Shown here piece by piece: positions 8,561-15,132 of a stretch of DNA of 15,132 bases. A program made the position numbers and the translations under genes. Within the stretch, counting starts at the first letter, position 1; each line of letters opens with the position of its first letter. The notes under the pieces are model-generated. The model was not told the origin of the DNA. It saw only the letters and a program-made list of their open reading frames with translations, and made no database searches. This DNA is from Saccoglossus kowalevskii (taxonomy: Eukaryota > Hemichordata > Enteropneusta > Harrimaniidae), in NCBI RefSeq assembly GCF_000003605.2, contig NW_003134344.1, positions 477,472 to 492,603 on the forward strand. Direction: 5' to 3'.

Positions 8561-9360
8561 GAAATTTACGTCATGCATTGTTCGTAATCAAGTCCATTGA
8601 AATGTGTCCCCGGTAAACAAAAGACTTATTATTCCGATTTCTATTATTTCATACTTGGCACCTTTAACAGACTATTATTCTGTGACAAAGCATTTTCTTT
8701 TAAAACCCAGACATATTTCACACCATCATTATCTTTTGAACGATAATTGCGAGTTTGAATGTCCTAGTCCGAACGCACTTGATTTGGCGGCGGTCCCAAT
8801 GAGTCGTACTCAGTCAAGTTGAGAAAAATGCGAAAAACAGTTTTGGTTAATAAAACACTGTAGATTTGCTGCATCATTATAAATATACACTAAAAATGGC
8901 CAAACATATTAACCTCTATTATCATAGAACTCATAAAGTGTGTCTGATAATGAATATATTCGAGCTTGAACAATGAAGAAAACTGCTGGCATTTGAGTCC
9001 GTACTCCAAGAACATTCGGGTTTCCATTGTTATGCAAACGAACGAGCGATAATCCTCTGACAAACATTACTGTCCCACAGTACAAGCTGACAGTTTAAAA
9101 ACAAGCTAATCCTTCAAGTGTCTCTGATAAGTGATCTAATAAAACGGTTTTCATGGTGAAACAAAATGACCGATGTTTGAAAAAAAAAAATGCTGTTACA
9201 GATTGCGACACTGAGTGGCAGTTTTTTCTTTGCCTCGTCTGTCAACGTTTTCTTTTCTTCGCCATTGAGTTAGAAAAAATGGTATTAGTAAAATAGAATA
9301 TTGACTTGGAAAATAAAACGATTTAAAAGAAAGTTGCGCAAACAGCACTTATTTCATACA

Positions 9361-9475
9361 ACCTCCCGCCCGCTTCCGCTTTCCAATCACCTTTTTCTCT
9401 CACTTTTGCGACCGCTTGTTGAATTTGACCGGACAATTTCCGCTTTATTTTCGACCGCGCAAACCCTCACGCGCA
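9361..9475 (+). repeat. Subterminal GC-rich motif cluster (left), CGACCGC
   Basis: This GC-rich island inside AT-rich DNA has CGACCGC at 9409-9415 and 9452-9458 plus related CCGCTTCCGC, TGACCGG and TTTCCGC words. The same core occurs in inverted orientation near the other end of the transposon (11190-11298). Inverted subterminal motif clusters are typical transposase-binding sites in several DNA transposon families; here the role is inferred. Confidence 0.45.
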
Positions 9476-9643
9476 TTTAAAATTCAGATTAATAGAAACA
9501 TTTCCGAAGTTCACATTGTCTTATAATTGTCTTTCTGGTTTTAATGAATGTTGAACAGCTGACAAAAGTTCGAATACTTTTTGTTTTAACTATCTATAAT
9601 TATATGCACGCTATCTGACCCTTTGACCTCGATTTGGCTTGGA

Positions 9644-9672
9644 CAGAATATTTTATTTTAAACAATATTCTG
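9644..9672. repeat. Perfect 9-bp-stem hairpin
   Basis: CAGAATATT (9644-9652) and AATATTCTG (9664-9672) form a perfect stem around an 11-base loop containing TTATTTTAAAC. On the minus strand the loop carries an AATAAA word, which would sit about 250 bases downstream of the stop codon of the coding-like exon at 9909-10142. Confidence 0.5.
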
Positions 9673-9908
9673 ACGTGAAATACAAAATGTATATCAACAC
9701 AAGTACGACATGGTTGTATGGGTTTTCTTTCCTGATTGTTGAGTCTTCGCAATGTGTTTTGTATAATTATTGTTGTTTTTCCCCGAGGCAAAGACAAGCT
9801 GAAAAACCATGAAGCTAAATGGCAGTTCCATGCATGGGCTGAGTGAAAGGAAATATTTTAAGCCTAAAATACAACCTAATATTACACCTCTTTGTGTATT
9901 TGTTAATT

Positions 9909-10142
9909 TTACATATGTTTTTCATGACAGTATGTCTGTAAATATCTAGAAAAATCTTGTTTTTCGTTGATAATTTCGATTGTTTGGAATGTCTGTCGAC
10001 TGTGTCCCAATAATTTGTTTGGAATGTCAATCCCAGTTGGTTTCTCCATACTGAGTTTAGGAAGGGTGTCGTTCAACACAATCCCCCGAGACAGGACAAA
10101 CATTGACCGTAATTCATGGGGATCATGTCCGTAATTTGTGGG
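9909..10142 (-). pseudogene. Coding-like segment with splice acceptor, possible terminal exon (77 codons plus stop)
   Basis: On the minus strand a good acceptor (TAATTATTTTGGGTTTCAG, AG at 10143-10144) is followed in phase 0 by an uninterrupted 77-codon frame beginning PTNYGHDPHELRSMF and ending LQTYCHEKHM plus TAA. Composition is balanced and contains CpG codons, unlike surrounding AT-rich frames. It lies inside the TTAA-flanked element, so it may be the last exon of a decayed transposase or of a captured host gene. I recognise no domain or catalytic motif. Against coding: a 14-bp direct repeat (9980-9993 and 10015-10028) sits inside it in two different frames, and two other frames are also open for part of it. 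Confidence 0.3.
9980..10028. repeat. 14-bp direct repeat, 35-bp period
   Basis: TTGTTTGGAATGTC occurs exactly twice, at 9980-9993 and 10015-10028. The 35-bp offset is not a multiple of three, so in the overlapping coding-like frame the two copies encode different residues. Confidence 0.7.
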
Positions 10143-10494
10143 CTGAAACCCAAAATAATTAAACAAGTATTATTATTATAATATATATTTAATTTTTGAC
10201 ATTTGTTCGCAACTTCCGCTCTAAAAAAGATTGAAAATGTGGTTGTGGTTCTTTTGCGAGGTCCTGTTGATATTACGGACAAATATGGTTCTGTGACTCA
10301 GGTCGTGCTCCGAACATGTGACTTTCAGCTAATCATTGATGTTTTAACAAAGCAAATTTGACGCTAATTGAAGGGTCGTCGTACCACCCAATTTCCGGCG
10401 TCGATTCACAGTGTTTTTGTGCTGTGACAGGTTCAAAATTATTCGCAGAAAAACATCAGTATATTTTGACAAACGGATAGATTTTGACCTCAAT

Positions 10495-10683
10495 TCAAAA
10501 AGAAAATACTAGGCTTAGATACATTAGAGTCCACGGCGAATCAGTTTTCTCTGCAAGTTGGGAAATATAGTAAACCAGAGTAGGGTCGATGATTTTCAGC
10601 CCTGAAGGACTTCCGTGTGAATCCAGAGTTTCGAATTCATCGACTGGCCACCAAATATTTATGGCTATAACTAAATTTGACAC
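10495..10683 (-). pseudogene. Coding-like frame inside the transposon, unknown
   Basis: A 62-codon minus-strand frame has protein-like composition (NIWWPVDEFETLDSHGSPSG, then KIIDPTLVYYISQLAEKTDS) and runs to a TGA at 10495. Its upstream limit is not a canonical ATG. A weak phase-0 donor (CTA followed by GTATTT) could join it to the phase-0 acceptor at 10143, giving a two-exon minus-strand remnant. The donor is poor, so this is tentative. No family was recognised. Confidence 0.22.
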
Positions 10684-10740
10684 GTTTTTTTAAGCCCAAT
10701 AAATTATTCATACATGTCAAGCTCTGTTAAATTTTTTCAG

Positions 10741-10791
10741 GGCATGTGGTCGTTTTTAGTCGAAAATATGTTTTGTGGGAACACTTTTACG
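10741..10791 (+). pseudogene. Possible 17-codon exon on the plus strand, unknown
   Basis: A good acceptor (TTAAATTTTTTCAG, AG at 10739-10740) and a donor (ACG followed by GTACGTAAA, from 10792) bound 51 bp that read GMWSFLVENMFCGNTFT in phase 0. A second frame is also open. It lies on the opposite strand to the other coding-like segments of the element, which weakens the case for one transposase gene. It could be a relic or chance. Confidence 0.22.
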
Positions 10792-11163
10792 GTACGTAAA
10801 CTGTATAGACTGAACTCATTCAATGATCGTGACTTATTTTTGAAAATTGAATGTCAAATTTTACTAGACCGGCCGACGTGGATTTGGTATCGTTATTTTT
10901 GGAATTAATCATTAACATTTCCTCGTTTCTCTGCTCTGTCAAAATGAGTTACCTATGCTTTTTTCACGTAACTGTCTCATTAAAATAATAAAAAATACTA
11001 TATCTAGAACAAGCACCCAAAATACGTAACAAGAGGTCACAGTTCAGTTGCTTTCACGATACAAGTGTCATACAACTATTAGATTTGAAGTGTCGTACAG
11101 AATTTAATAATAGTTAATACTAGTTGTATGTTCACACTTTACTATCAAAACCACCATTTCAAC

Positions 11164-11320
11164 CACTCATGTGGTCAGTGTTTGGGCGAGCGGTCGGTGT
11201 TTCAAGGAACGAGCGAGTGAAAAAAAAACGTGATGATAATGCGGTCGGTTTCTGGGCGGACAAGACAGCATGGTCGGAAATTAAGCGATAAACGGTCGAT
11301 GTAAAAGCGGAAGGTTGGGC
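11164..11320 (-). repeat. Subterminal GC-rich motif cluster (right), inverted CGACCGC
   Basis: GCGGTCG occurs at 11190-11196 and 11241-11247, ACGGTCG at 11292-11298 and TGGTCGG near 11271. These are the reverse complement of the left-cluster motif. With the left cluster they form an inverted arrangement inside the TTAA-flanked element. Minus-strand frames overlapping this cluster (11159-11429) are probably by-products of its composition. Confidence 0.45.
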
Positions 11321-11511
11321 GAAATGAGTACTGTATGCCCGGACTGTATGACCATGTTTCTCTGACGAAGTCTCGACTGACAATGGACGTTAGATAAACA
11401 CGCATTGTTTGCGACGGGAAGCTTATCACCCGTTATATCAGAATCGTCAACAACAGAGTATACAGATGAGATGTTATCATTTAAACCCTTCCAAAAATAA
11501 ACATTATGCAA
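11281..11511 (-). pseudogene. Coding-like frame near the right end of the transposon, unknown
   Basis: The minus strand carries a 76-codon frame whose first half looks protein-like (MHNVYFWKGLNDNISS, then VVDDSDITGDKLP), starting about 180 bp inside the right terminus. If real it would be the N-terminal part of a minus-strand gene within the element, in the same direction as the segments at 10495-10683 and 9909-10142. The second half overlaps the GCGGTCG motif cluster and is less convincing. No DNA-binding or catalytic motif was recognised. Confidence 0.22.
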
Positions 11512-11678
11512 ATATCCACGAAATTGTAGTTGTAGTCTTTTCTTCTAGCTTTTTAAAACACTAATTTAAGCAATGTTATTTCGCAATTTCGATTTTTTTG
11601 TAAACCTGGGATGATGTATCAAGGTATAAAGTAACCGTTTTATCAATTTTTGAAAAATCAAGAAAAAAGTGAAAATTT

Positions 11679-11696
11679 CCCTTCTCGCTACCTTAA
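11679..11696 (-). repeat. Right 14-bp terminal inverted repeat plus TTAA
   Basis: CCCTTCTCGCTACC followed by TTAA (11693-11696) mirrors the left end of the element without mismatch. Confidence 0.8.
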
Positions 11697-11922
11697 TAAA
11701 GTATGCTATTAAAAATGGGTTTGAAAACTCTCAGAAAAACATTGACTGCTAGATATTTTTGTTTACAGTCATGTTTGTTTACAATTCACCTAATGTTGAA
11801 AATGTCCTTAACATTTAGTAAACTACTCCAATGCAACATAACAGAGGTAATTTTGACAAAATTAATTGAGCAAAAAATATTGAGCATGAGTTGATGCACA
11901 GCAGTGAAATGCAAACCATGAG
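11697..11922. other. AT-rich spacer between TTAA element and SINE-like block
   Basis: A 63-codon plus frame (11703-11894) covers most of this stretch but its Leu/Lys/Thr composition follows the AT-rich base content. No splice pair was seen. Confidence 0.35.
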
Positions 11923-12250
11923 AACAATAGTAGCATAGTGGTTTTGCATCAGACTCATGATCGGTAGACCCATGTTCAAATCCTACCTTAGGCTGAACAC
12001 TGAAAAAGAGTCACCCTATCCTGGGTGAGTGTGTCACAGACTCAATGGGAAGGCCAATTCCACTGGCCGAGTTTCATTCACTAACGAATGCAACTTTGGG
12101 GGAACCTTGGTTAAGGTCCGCAGGTGCTTGTGTTCGACGGGGCCTGGTTGGCGACAGGATAACGCATTAAATTGCCATTTGATGGCCACACAGCCCTGTC
12201 ATGTAGGCCCAAACAAGAATATGGATTCTGTGGCAAAATGCACTATATGT
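11923..12250 (+). mobile_element. tRNA-derived SINE-like element
   Basis: The head has an RNA polymerase III A-box-like TAGCATAGTGG (11931-11941) and B-box-like GTTCAAATCC (11974-11983) with tRNA spacing. Between them AGACTCATGATC places a CAT triplet at 11956-11958 where a Met-type anticodon would be. The anticodon stem has mismatches and no proper acceptor stem is visible, so it is a degenerate tRNA-like promoter, not a functional tRNA gene. The body (about 11992-12250) is markedly less AT-rich than the flanks, with a hairpin CATTC/GAATG near 12074-12089 and the words GGGGGAACCTTGG and GGCGACAGGATAACGCATTAAA. I cannot assign the body to a named SINE core and I see no clear tail or target duplication, so the 3' end is approximate. 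Confidence 0.6.
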
Positions 12251-12529
12251 CAGCACTTGCAACTTACACATACCAAAAAAGAACAACAGGAGAGACAACA
12301 GTGACATTCAATGTCCAGAACTGTCACCGAGCACAAAAACATTTAAAAAAAACCATGAGAACAAACCTAACACACAAATGTGCTAAAATATGTAACTTTT
12401 ACATAACCCTCTTGTCTCGAAAGGACATTGCATGGTCATATGTTTCCTCTCCTCTAAAGTTTGCTGGTAGATGCCTGTTTCTCTCTTCTTTATTGTCTTT
12501 GAATTACTCTCCCTTATTTTCATTCTCAG
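12251..12529. other. Non-coding, ending in a strong polypyrimidine tract
   Basis: No gene was recognised. 12465-12529 is a long pyrimidine-rich tract (CTCTCTTCTTTATTGTC, then TCTCCCTTATTTTCATTCTCAG) that forms the strongest plus-strand splice acceptor I see in the window. An ATG at 12471 within this tract opens a 44-codon Leu/Phe-rich frame that I regard as a by-product of the tract. Confidence 0.4.
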
Positions 12530-12564
12530 GAAAAAACTCCAAAGCTTATGTGATCAAGGGTTGA
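12530..12564 (+). CDS. Possible terminal exon tail after strong acceptor, unknown protein
   Basis: Directly after the acceptor (AG at 12528-12529) one frame reads KNSKAYVIKG followed by TGA at 12562-12564 (it begins with two bases completing a split codon). An AATAAA word follows near 12750. The acceptor is strong but the coding part is only ten codons, and no upstream plus-strand exon with a matching phase was found (the candidate at 10741-10791 ends in phase 0). It may be a 3' terminal exon of a gene whose other exons lie outside or are unrecognised, or a chance tract. Confidence 0.22.
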
Positions 12565-13033
12565 TAAGTCTTTTACTCTCATACACTGTATTTTTTAAAA
12601 CTTGAATTTCCAGTTAGTCATTGCTCTTAACTGAGCAGTATTCACCTGAATTTGTCTGAGAAATGTCCCTGTTGTTACTGAATACTCAGTACCAGGAATA
12701 GACATGACATAAAATGAAATACATGGATATGTTGTTTGTTTAATGTAACTGAAAAAATAAATTTCATTCATAAGATACTTGCTAGCTAAGACCACTTGTA
12801 CAGTACTTTCAGATATCAGAAGAGAAAACACCTGTTCGTTATTCCAACATAGTTTCTCAGACGTGCCAAGACAGACTTAAAGTTAGCATTTATTGATGCA
12901 TTTTATTTCACAATTTAATTAATATGAAATTTAATTTTGTTTCAAGTATTCAACCCCTTTCTCAGATAGTCAATTACTGATTTTGTTTTAATTTGGTAAA
13001 AAGATAAGAGATAGTGGCCTGCATGTTCTATTT
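12565..13033. other. AT-rich non-coding
   Basis: Nothing supported beyond a possible 3' UTR of the candidate exon ending at 12564. The 78-codon minus frame at 12595-12831 has no splice or start support. Confidence 0.35.
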
Positions 13034-13177
13034 ACTGTGGAATACATTATTTTCGCTGGAATTAATTTTTGCTGAAAAGGCATTTTGAGCGTTTTGTATG
13101 GATTTTATTTTCACGGAATCAACCTTCAGCGAAATTAGCGAAAATAAATTCCAAGGGAAAACAAAGTATTCTACAGT
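13034..13177 (+). mobile_element. Short palindromic (MITE-like) element, copy 2
   Basis: The 12-bp termini ACTGTGGAATAC (13034-13045) and GTATTCTACAGT (13166-13177) are inverted repeats with one mismatch. The complementarity continues inward: TTTTCGCTGGAATTAATTTT on the left faces AGCGAAAATAAATTCC on the right, so most of the 144 bp can fold into one long hairpin. The same ordered segments occur in reverse orientation at 3104-3275. No coding capacity. I infer a non-autonomous DNA transposon or foldback element; no clear target duplication was found. Confidence 0.75.
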
Positions 13178-14237
13178 AGTTACTTTTTTGGTTTTGATGT
13201 TATTTAAGTGTCTGACAGGAATGTTTGTCAAAAAAATGTAAATTCCCAAATTTAAAGATATCAATAGGCTACATCAGACATGGTGGTTTACTGATGTCCA
13301 TCAATTGGTTTTGTGATTTGATTCAAAATGGTCGAATGGTGGCCATGTTTCTTCTACTCTCAAAAACCTTTGACTATTTCTCTGATGTACCTTGATGACT
13401 AATTTGTAGCTACACAGAAAAAACTTAGTGGTATTCACATCATATGCACAGATGTTTCAAATAATCATCATCGGTTTCTCAGGTGTGCCTTTTTTAGAGT
13501 GAGTTATGGATGGATTTTCGCGACTTCATTCCATTTCTCATGCAGTCACACTGATTTCATTTAAATTTGGGACAAAGACAAGACATTAGTAATTAAAACA
13601 CACATCCCCATTTCAGACTTCAATGGAGATTAAAAACTCACCTAGGTGAATGTATTACATTCTATCTTTTTTTTAAACTCTAACATGATTGGGTAAATTT
13701 TGTTTTGATAACCTGTCATCATAGTGAAAAGTGTCAGATGCTTTCAATGCTCAGTTTAAAGTCTAAAAATTGATAATTTCCTTCAGTTTCAGATCAACTA
13801 GTGCATGACAAAAATATGGCAGTTATTATTTTGCATTGAGTGTATGCGTGTGATCATTAATTAATGTTAGTAACACCTCAAAATCAAGTAACTTTAATAT
13901 TCACCTGAGAAACACCATGGGTGACACTACTGTTGATTGTTTTCTACTAGGCAATGAATTTCTGATTCTTTTGTTTTTATTTCAAACTTTTCATTGCCAA
14001 AAAAATTAAAACCAATTCATATTTTTTGTTATCACATGGAAATACCAGCAATTATTTGGCGCGAGGGGTGGGATTTTAAGACTGTTTGAGATAACTATAT
14101 TACAATCACATGTAAGTCTTTCACTCTCACCTGATGCTGAATTTAGAGCGATGCCTAAATTGGAATACTTAAATCTTATAGTTGCAAATTTCACATTATT
14201 ACATATTTGTACAGTGGATAAGACAAGTTGGTTAAGC
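13178..14237. other. Non-coding, probable intron region of the minus-strand candidate gene
   Basis: Several minus-strand donor-like sites occur (GTGAGT within the palindrome TCACCTAGGTGA at 13638-13649, GTGAAT near 13900, GTGAGAG near 14125), but none closes a frame that is phase-compatible with the exon at 14455-14613. The tiny 24-bp segment at about 14131-14154 with acceptor CCAATTTAG and donor GTGAGAG would introduce a stop when joined in phase 0. No gene is called here. Confidence 0.35.
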
Positions 14238-14440
14238 CGTTTGCTGCCAGCATGACCACCTTTTATTGCCAGCATGGCTATCGTTTGCTGCCAGCATGGC
14301 TACCGTTCGCTGCCAGCATGGCTACCGTTCGCTGCCAGCATGGCTACCGTTTGCTGCCAGCATGGATACCGTTCGCTGCCAGCATGGCTATCGTTTGCTG
14401 CCAGCATGGCTGCCGCTCGCTACCAGCATGGCTACCATTC
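14238..14440. repeat. 22-bp minisatellite, 9 units
   Basis: The unit GCTGCCAGCATGGCTACCGT followed by TC recurs with an exact 22-bp period from 14267 onward; nine TGCCAGCATG or TACCAGCATG cores are present, and the first unit is diverged. Units differ mainly by TTC/TTT and CTA/GTA/CTG substitutions. The core contains GCCAGCATGGC, nearly self-complementary. All frames are open across the array because 22 is not a multiple of three, which explains the three overlapping plus frames here; they are not genes. The array ends about 14 bp from the donor of the minus-strand exon at 14455-14613. Confidence 0.95.
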
Positions 14441-14454
14441 ACATACATACTTAC

Positions 14455-14613
14455 ATCTTCCAGAGTTTGAGGGAGGTCCAATAAAGGCAAGCCGTCAATA
14501 TCATTCTGCGTACTGATTTCATCGTCTTCAATGCTGTTACTCGTATCCACACTGTCAATTACAGTAGTGTGCATTGACAACATTGTAACATTCTTTACCG
14601 TCAAGAGGTTATA
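14455..14613 (-). CDS. Candidate coding exon (53 codons), unknown acidic protein
   Basis: On the minus strand an acceptor GCGCTCTTAG is followed by 159 bp of open frame in phase 0, closing at a near-perfect donor (GAT followed by GTAAGTATG, 14446-14454). The peptide begins YNLLTVKNVTMLSMHTT, continues IDSVDTSNSIEDDEIS and ends GLPLLDLPQTLED. Its Asp/Glu/Ser/Thr-rich, non-repetitive composition differs clearly from the AT-driven frames elsewhere. Alternatively it is a first coding exon starting at an internal ATG in the ACAATGTTG context (about 14591-14593), because the acceptor tract is weak and a TAG lies directly upstream in frame. No domain was recognised; it may be a disordered segment. 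It continues past the intron that carries the 22-bp minisatellite. Confidence 0.5.
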
Positions 14614-14690
14614 CTAAGAGCGCTGACACTATGAGATACCAATATCTACAAGACTTACATCCACTGCAATGGAAAAACAGACACAGATAT
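14614..14690 (-). other. Putative intron or 5' UTR with good acceptor and adjacent donor
   Basis: On the minus strand CTGTTTTTCCATTGCAG (AG near 14665-14666) is a strong acceptor. Only five bases later (TGGAT) comes a consensus donor GTAAGTCTT. The pair would define a 5-bp microexon, which is unusual; more likely one of the two sites is used, for example the acceptor as the start of a 5' UTR exon leading to the ATG near 14593. Confidence 0.25.
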
Positions 14691-14714
14691 TATATATATA
14701 TATATATATATATA
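14691..14714. repeat. (TA)12 microsatellite
   Basis: Twelve uninterrupted TA dinucleotides. They lie just upstream (minus-strand sense) of the strong acceptor near 14665. Confidence 0.98.
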
Positions 14715-15132
14715 GGTTGGTAACAAGTTGTTACAAGAATAATGCAAAGTATGCCTGAAATCGTTAAAACAAGTTGTATTGGAATTGACATATACTATAT
14801 GTAACAGAGGTTGATGCGCCCATGTATAGCCTGTGTGCATCTTTCGCGATATATTCATAATAATAAGTTTATTGTTATACATCTTCCTCAGCCTGCAACT
14901 GAGCTATAAACTTAGTTTTATAGAAACATGTCAACTTGGAGATATTTCATTCCATTTTAGGACTTAACATTTCCTAATAAGGTAGTAAGCTAATACCTTG
15001 AGCAATACCACAAAATTACAGGATGCTGAAACTCAATGAGGTACGATTAGAAGTATTTAATACTTAATTTAAGTATGGAATATTGGAACTCTGTTATTTC
15101 AGCAAATTTCATTAAGACTAAATGTTAAGCAC
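14715..15132. other. AT-rich flank with one weak exon candidate
   Basis: On the minus strand 14997-15025 (29 bp) lies between an acceptor (CCTCATTGAGTTTCAG) and a donor (AAG followed by GTATTA). One frame (SCNFVVLLK) ends in phase 0 and would be compatible with the exon at 14455-14613, but the segment is too short to call. A perfect palindrome ATACTTAATTTAAGTAT lies at 15060-15076. Otherwise nothing is seen. Confidence 0.3.
15060..15076. repeat. Perfect 17-bp palindrome
   Basis: ATACTTAA and TTAAGTAT flank a single central T. It overlaps a second inverted pair AAGTAT/ATACTT at 15051-15065, so alternative stems compete for the same arm. Confidence 0.7.

Larger units (their letters stand above)
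8332..11692. mobile_element. TTAA-flanked DNA transposon, 3,361 bp, no intact transposase
   Basis: The left end GGTAGCGAGAAGGG (8332-8345) and the right end CCCTTCTCGCTACC (11679-11692) are perfect 14-bp inverted repeats. Each is bordered outside by TTAA (8328-8331 and 11693-11696), giving 18 bp of exact inverted identity. TTAA target duplications are known for the piggyBac and Kolobok superfamilies; the ends here do not start with the CCY usual in piggyBac, so the superfamily is left open. The interior has no long open frame, hence non-autonomous or decayed. It holds inverted clusters of CGACCGC motifs, several coding-like segments (9909-10142 minus, 10495-10683 minus, 10741-10791 plus, 11281-11511 minus) and a hairpin at 9644-9672. 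Alternative: two independent, oppositely oriented terminus fragments; the matching TTAA at both borders argues against this. Confidence 0.75.

Noticed and set aside
6690-8670. A second TTAA-type element bounded by TTAAAGGTG and CACCTTTAA
   Set aside because: Only a 9-bp match that includes the TTAA, the arms straddle the border of the better-supported element, and there is no further identity.
11931-11990. Functional tRNA-Met gene
   Set aside because: A and B boxes are present, but the anticodon stem has mismatches and there is no paired acceptor stem; it fits a SINE head better.
14131-14154. 24-bp minus-strand microexon between CCAATTTAG and GTGAGAG
   Set aside because: Joining it to the phase-0 donor of the 14455-14613 exon gives an immediate stop.
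14228-14516. Three overlapping plus-strand frames with repeated PAWLPFAASMATV-type peptides
   Set aside because: By-product of the 22-bp minisatellite read in each frame; no start, splice or composition evidence beyond the repeat.

Overview
The window looks like AT-rich, gene-poor metazoan nuclear DNA, most likely from a marine invertebrate. The lineage is an inference from texture only: long AT-rich non-coding stretches, GT-AG splice-like signals, a tRNA-derived SINE-like block, short palindromic elements, minisatellites and frequent TACATGTA/ACCGGTA words. I see no bacterial operon structure, no Shine-Dalgarno-spaced genes, no rRNA and no intact protein-coding gene. No open frame exceeds about 150 codons, and the longest ones come from minisatellites whose period is not a multiple of three.

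Region by region. 1-160 and 366-788 hold nothing recognised. 161-365 carries a diverged copy of an approximately 150-bp repeat that recurs as a three-unit array at 4060-4490. 1060-1560 is a minisatellite of about 11 units of 43 bp, each an imperfect hairpin. 1813-2008 (minus) holds the best host-gene candidate: a start codon in good context, a 25-codon exon ending in GTAAAC, and a compatible 15-codon second exon. A possible terminal exon lies at 789-854 and a possible upstream exon begins at 2292. 3104-3275 and 13034-13177 are two copies, in opposite orientation, of one short palindromic element. 4490-8327 is mostly featureless AT-rich DNA with a few CTCF-like motifs.

8332-11692 is the most notable structure. 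It is a 3,361-bp segment bounded by perfect 14-bp terminal inverted repeats and flanked on both sides by TTAA, the target site duplicated by piggyBac and Kolobok-type transposons. It has no intact transposase. It does carry inverted clusters of a CGACCGC motif and a few coding-like segments with splice-like borders, so it looks like a non-autonomous or decayed DNA transposon, possibly with captured or relic exons.

11923 to about 12250 is a tRNA-derived SINE-like block with recognisable A and B boxes. A strong splice acceptor at 12529 precedes a short possible terminal exon on the plus strand. 14455-14613 (minus) is a good internal or first coding exon candidate of 53 codons, ending in a consensus GTAAGT donor. 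Its downstream intron begins almost immediately with a 22-bp minisatellite (14238-14440). A (TA)12 microsatellite lies at 14691-14714. All exon calls come from splice-like signals and open frames read by eye; none was recognised as a known family, so they should be treated as hypotheses.
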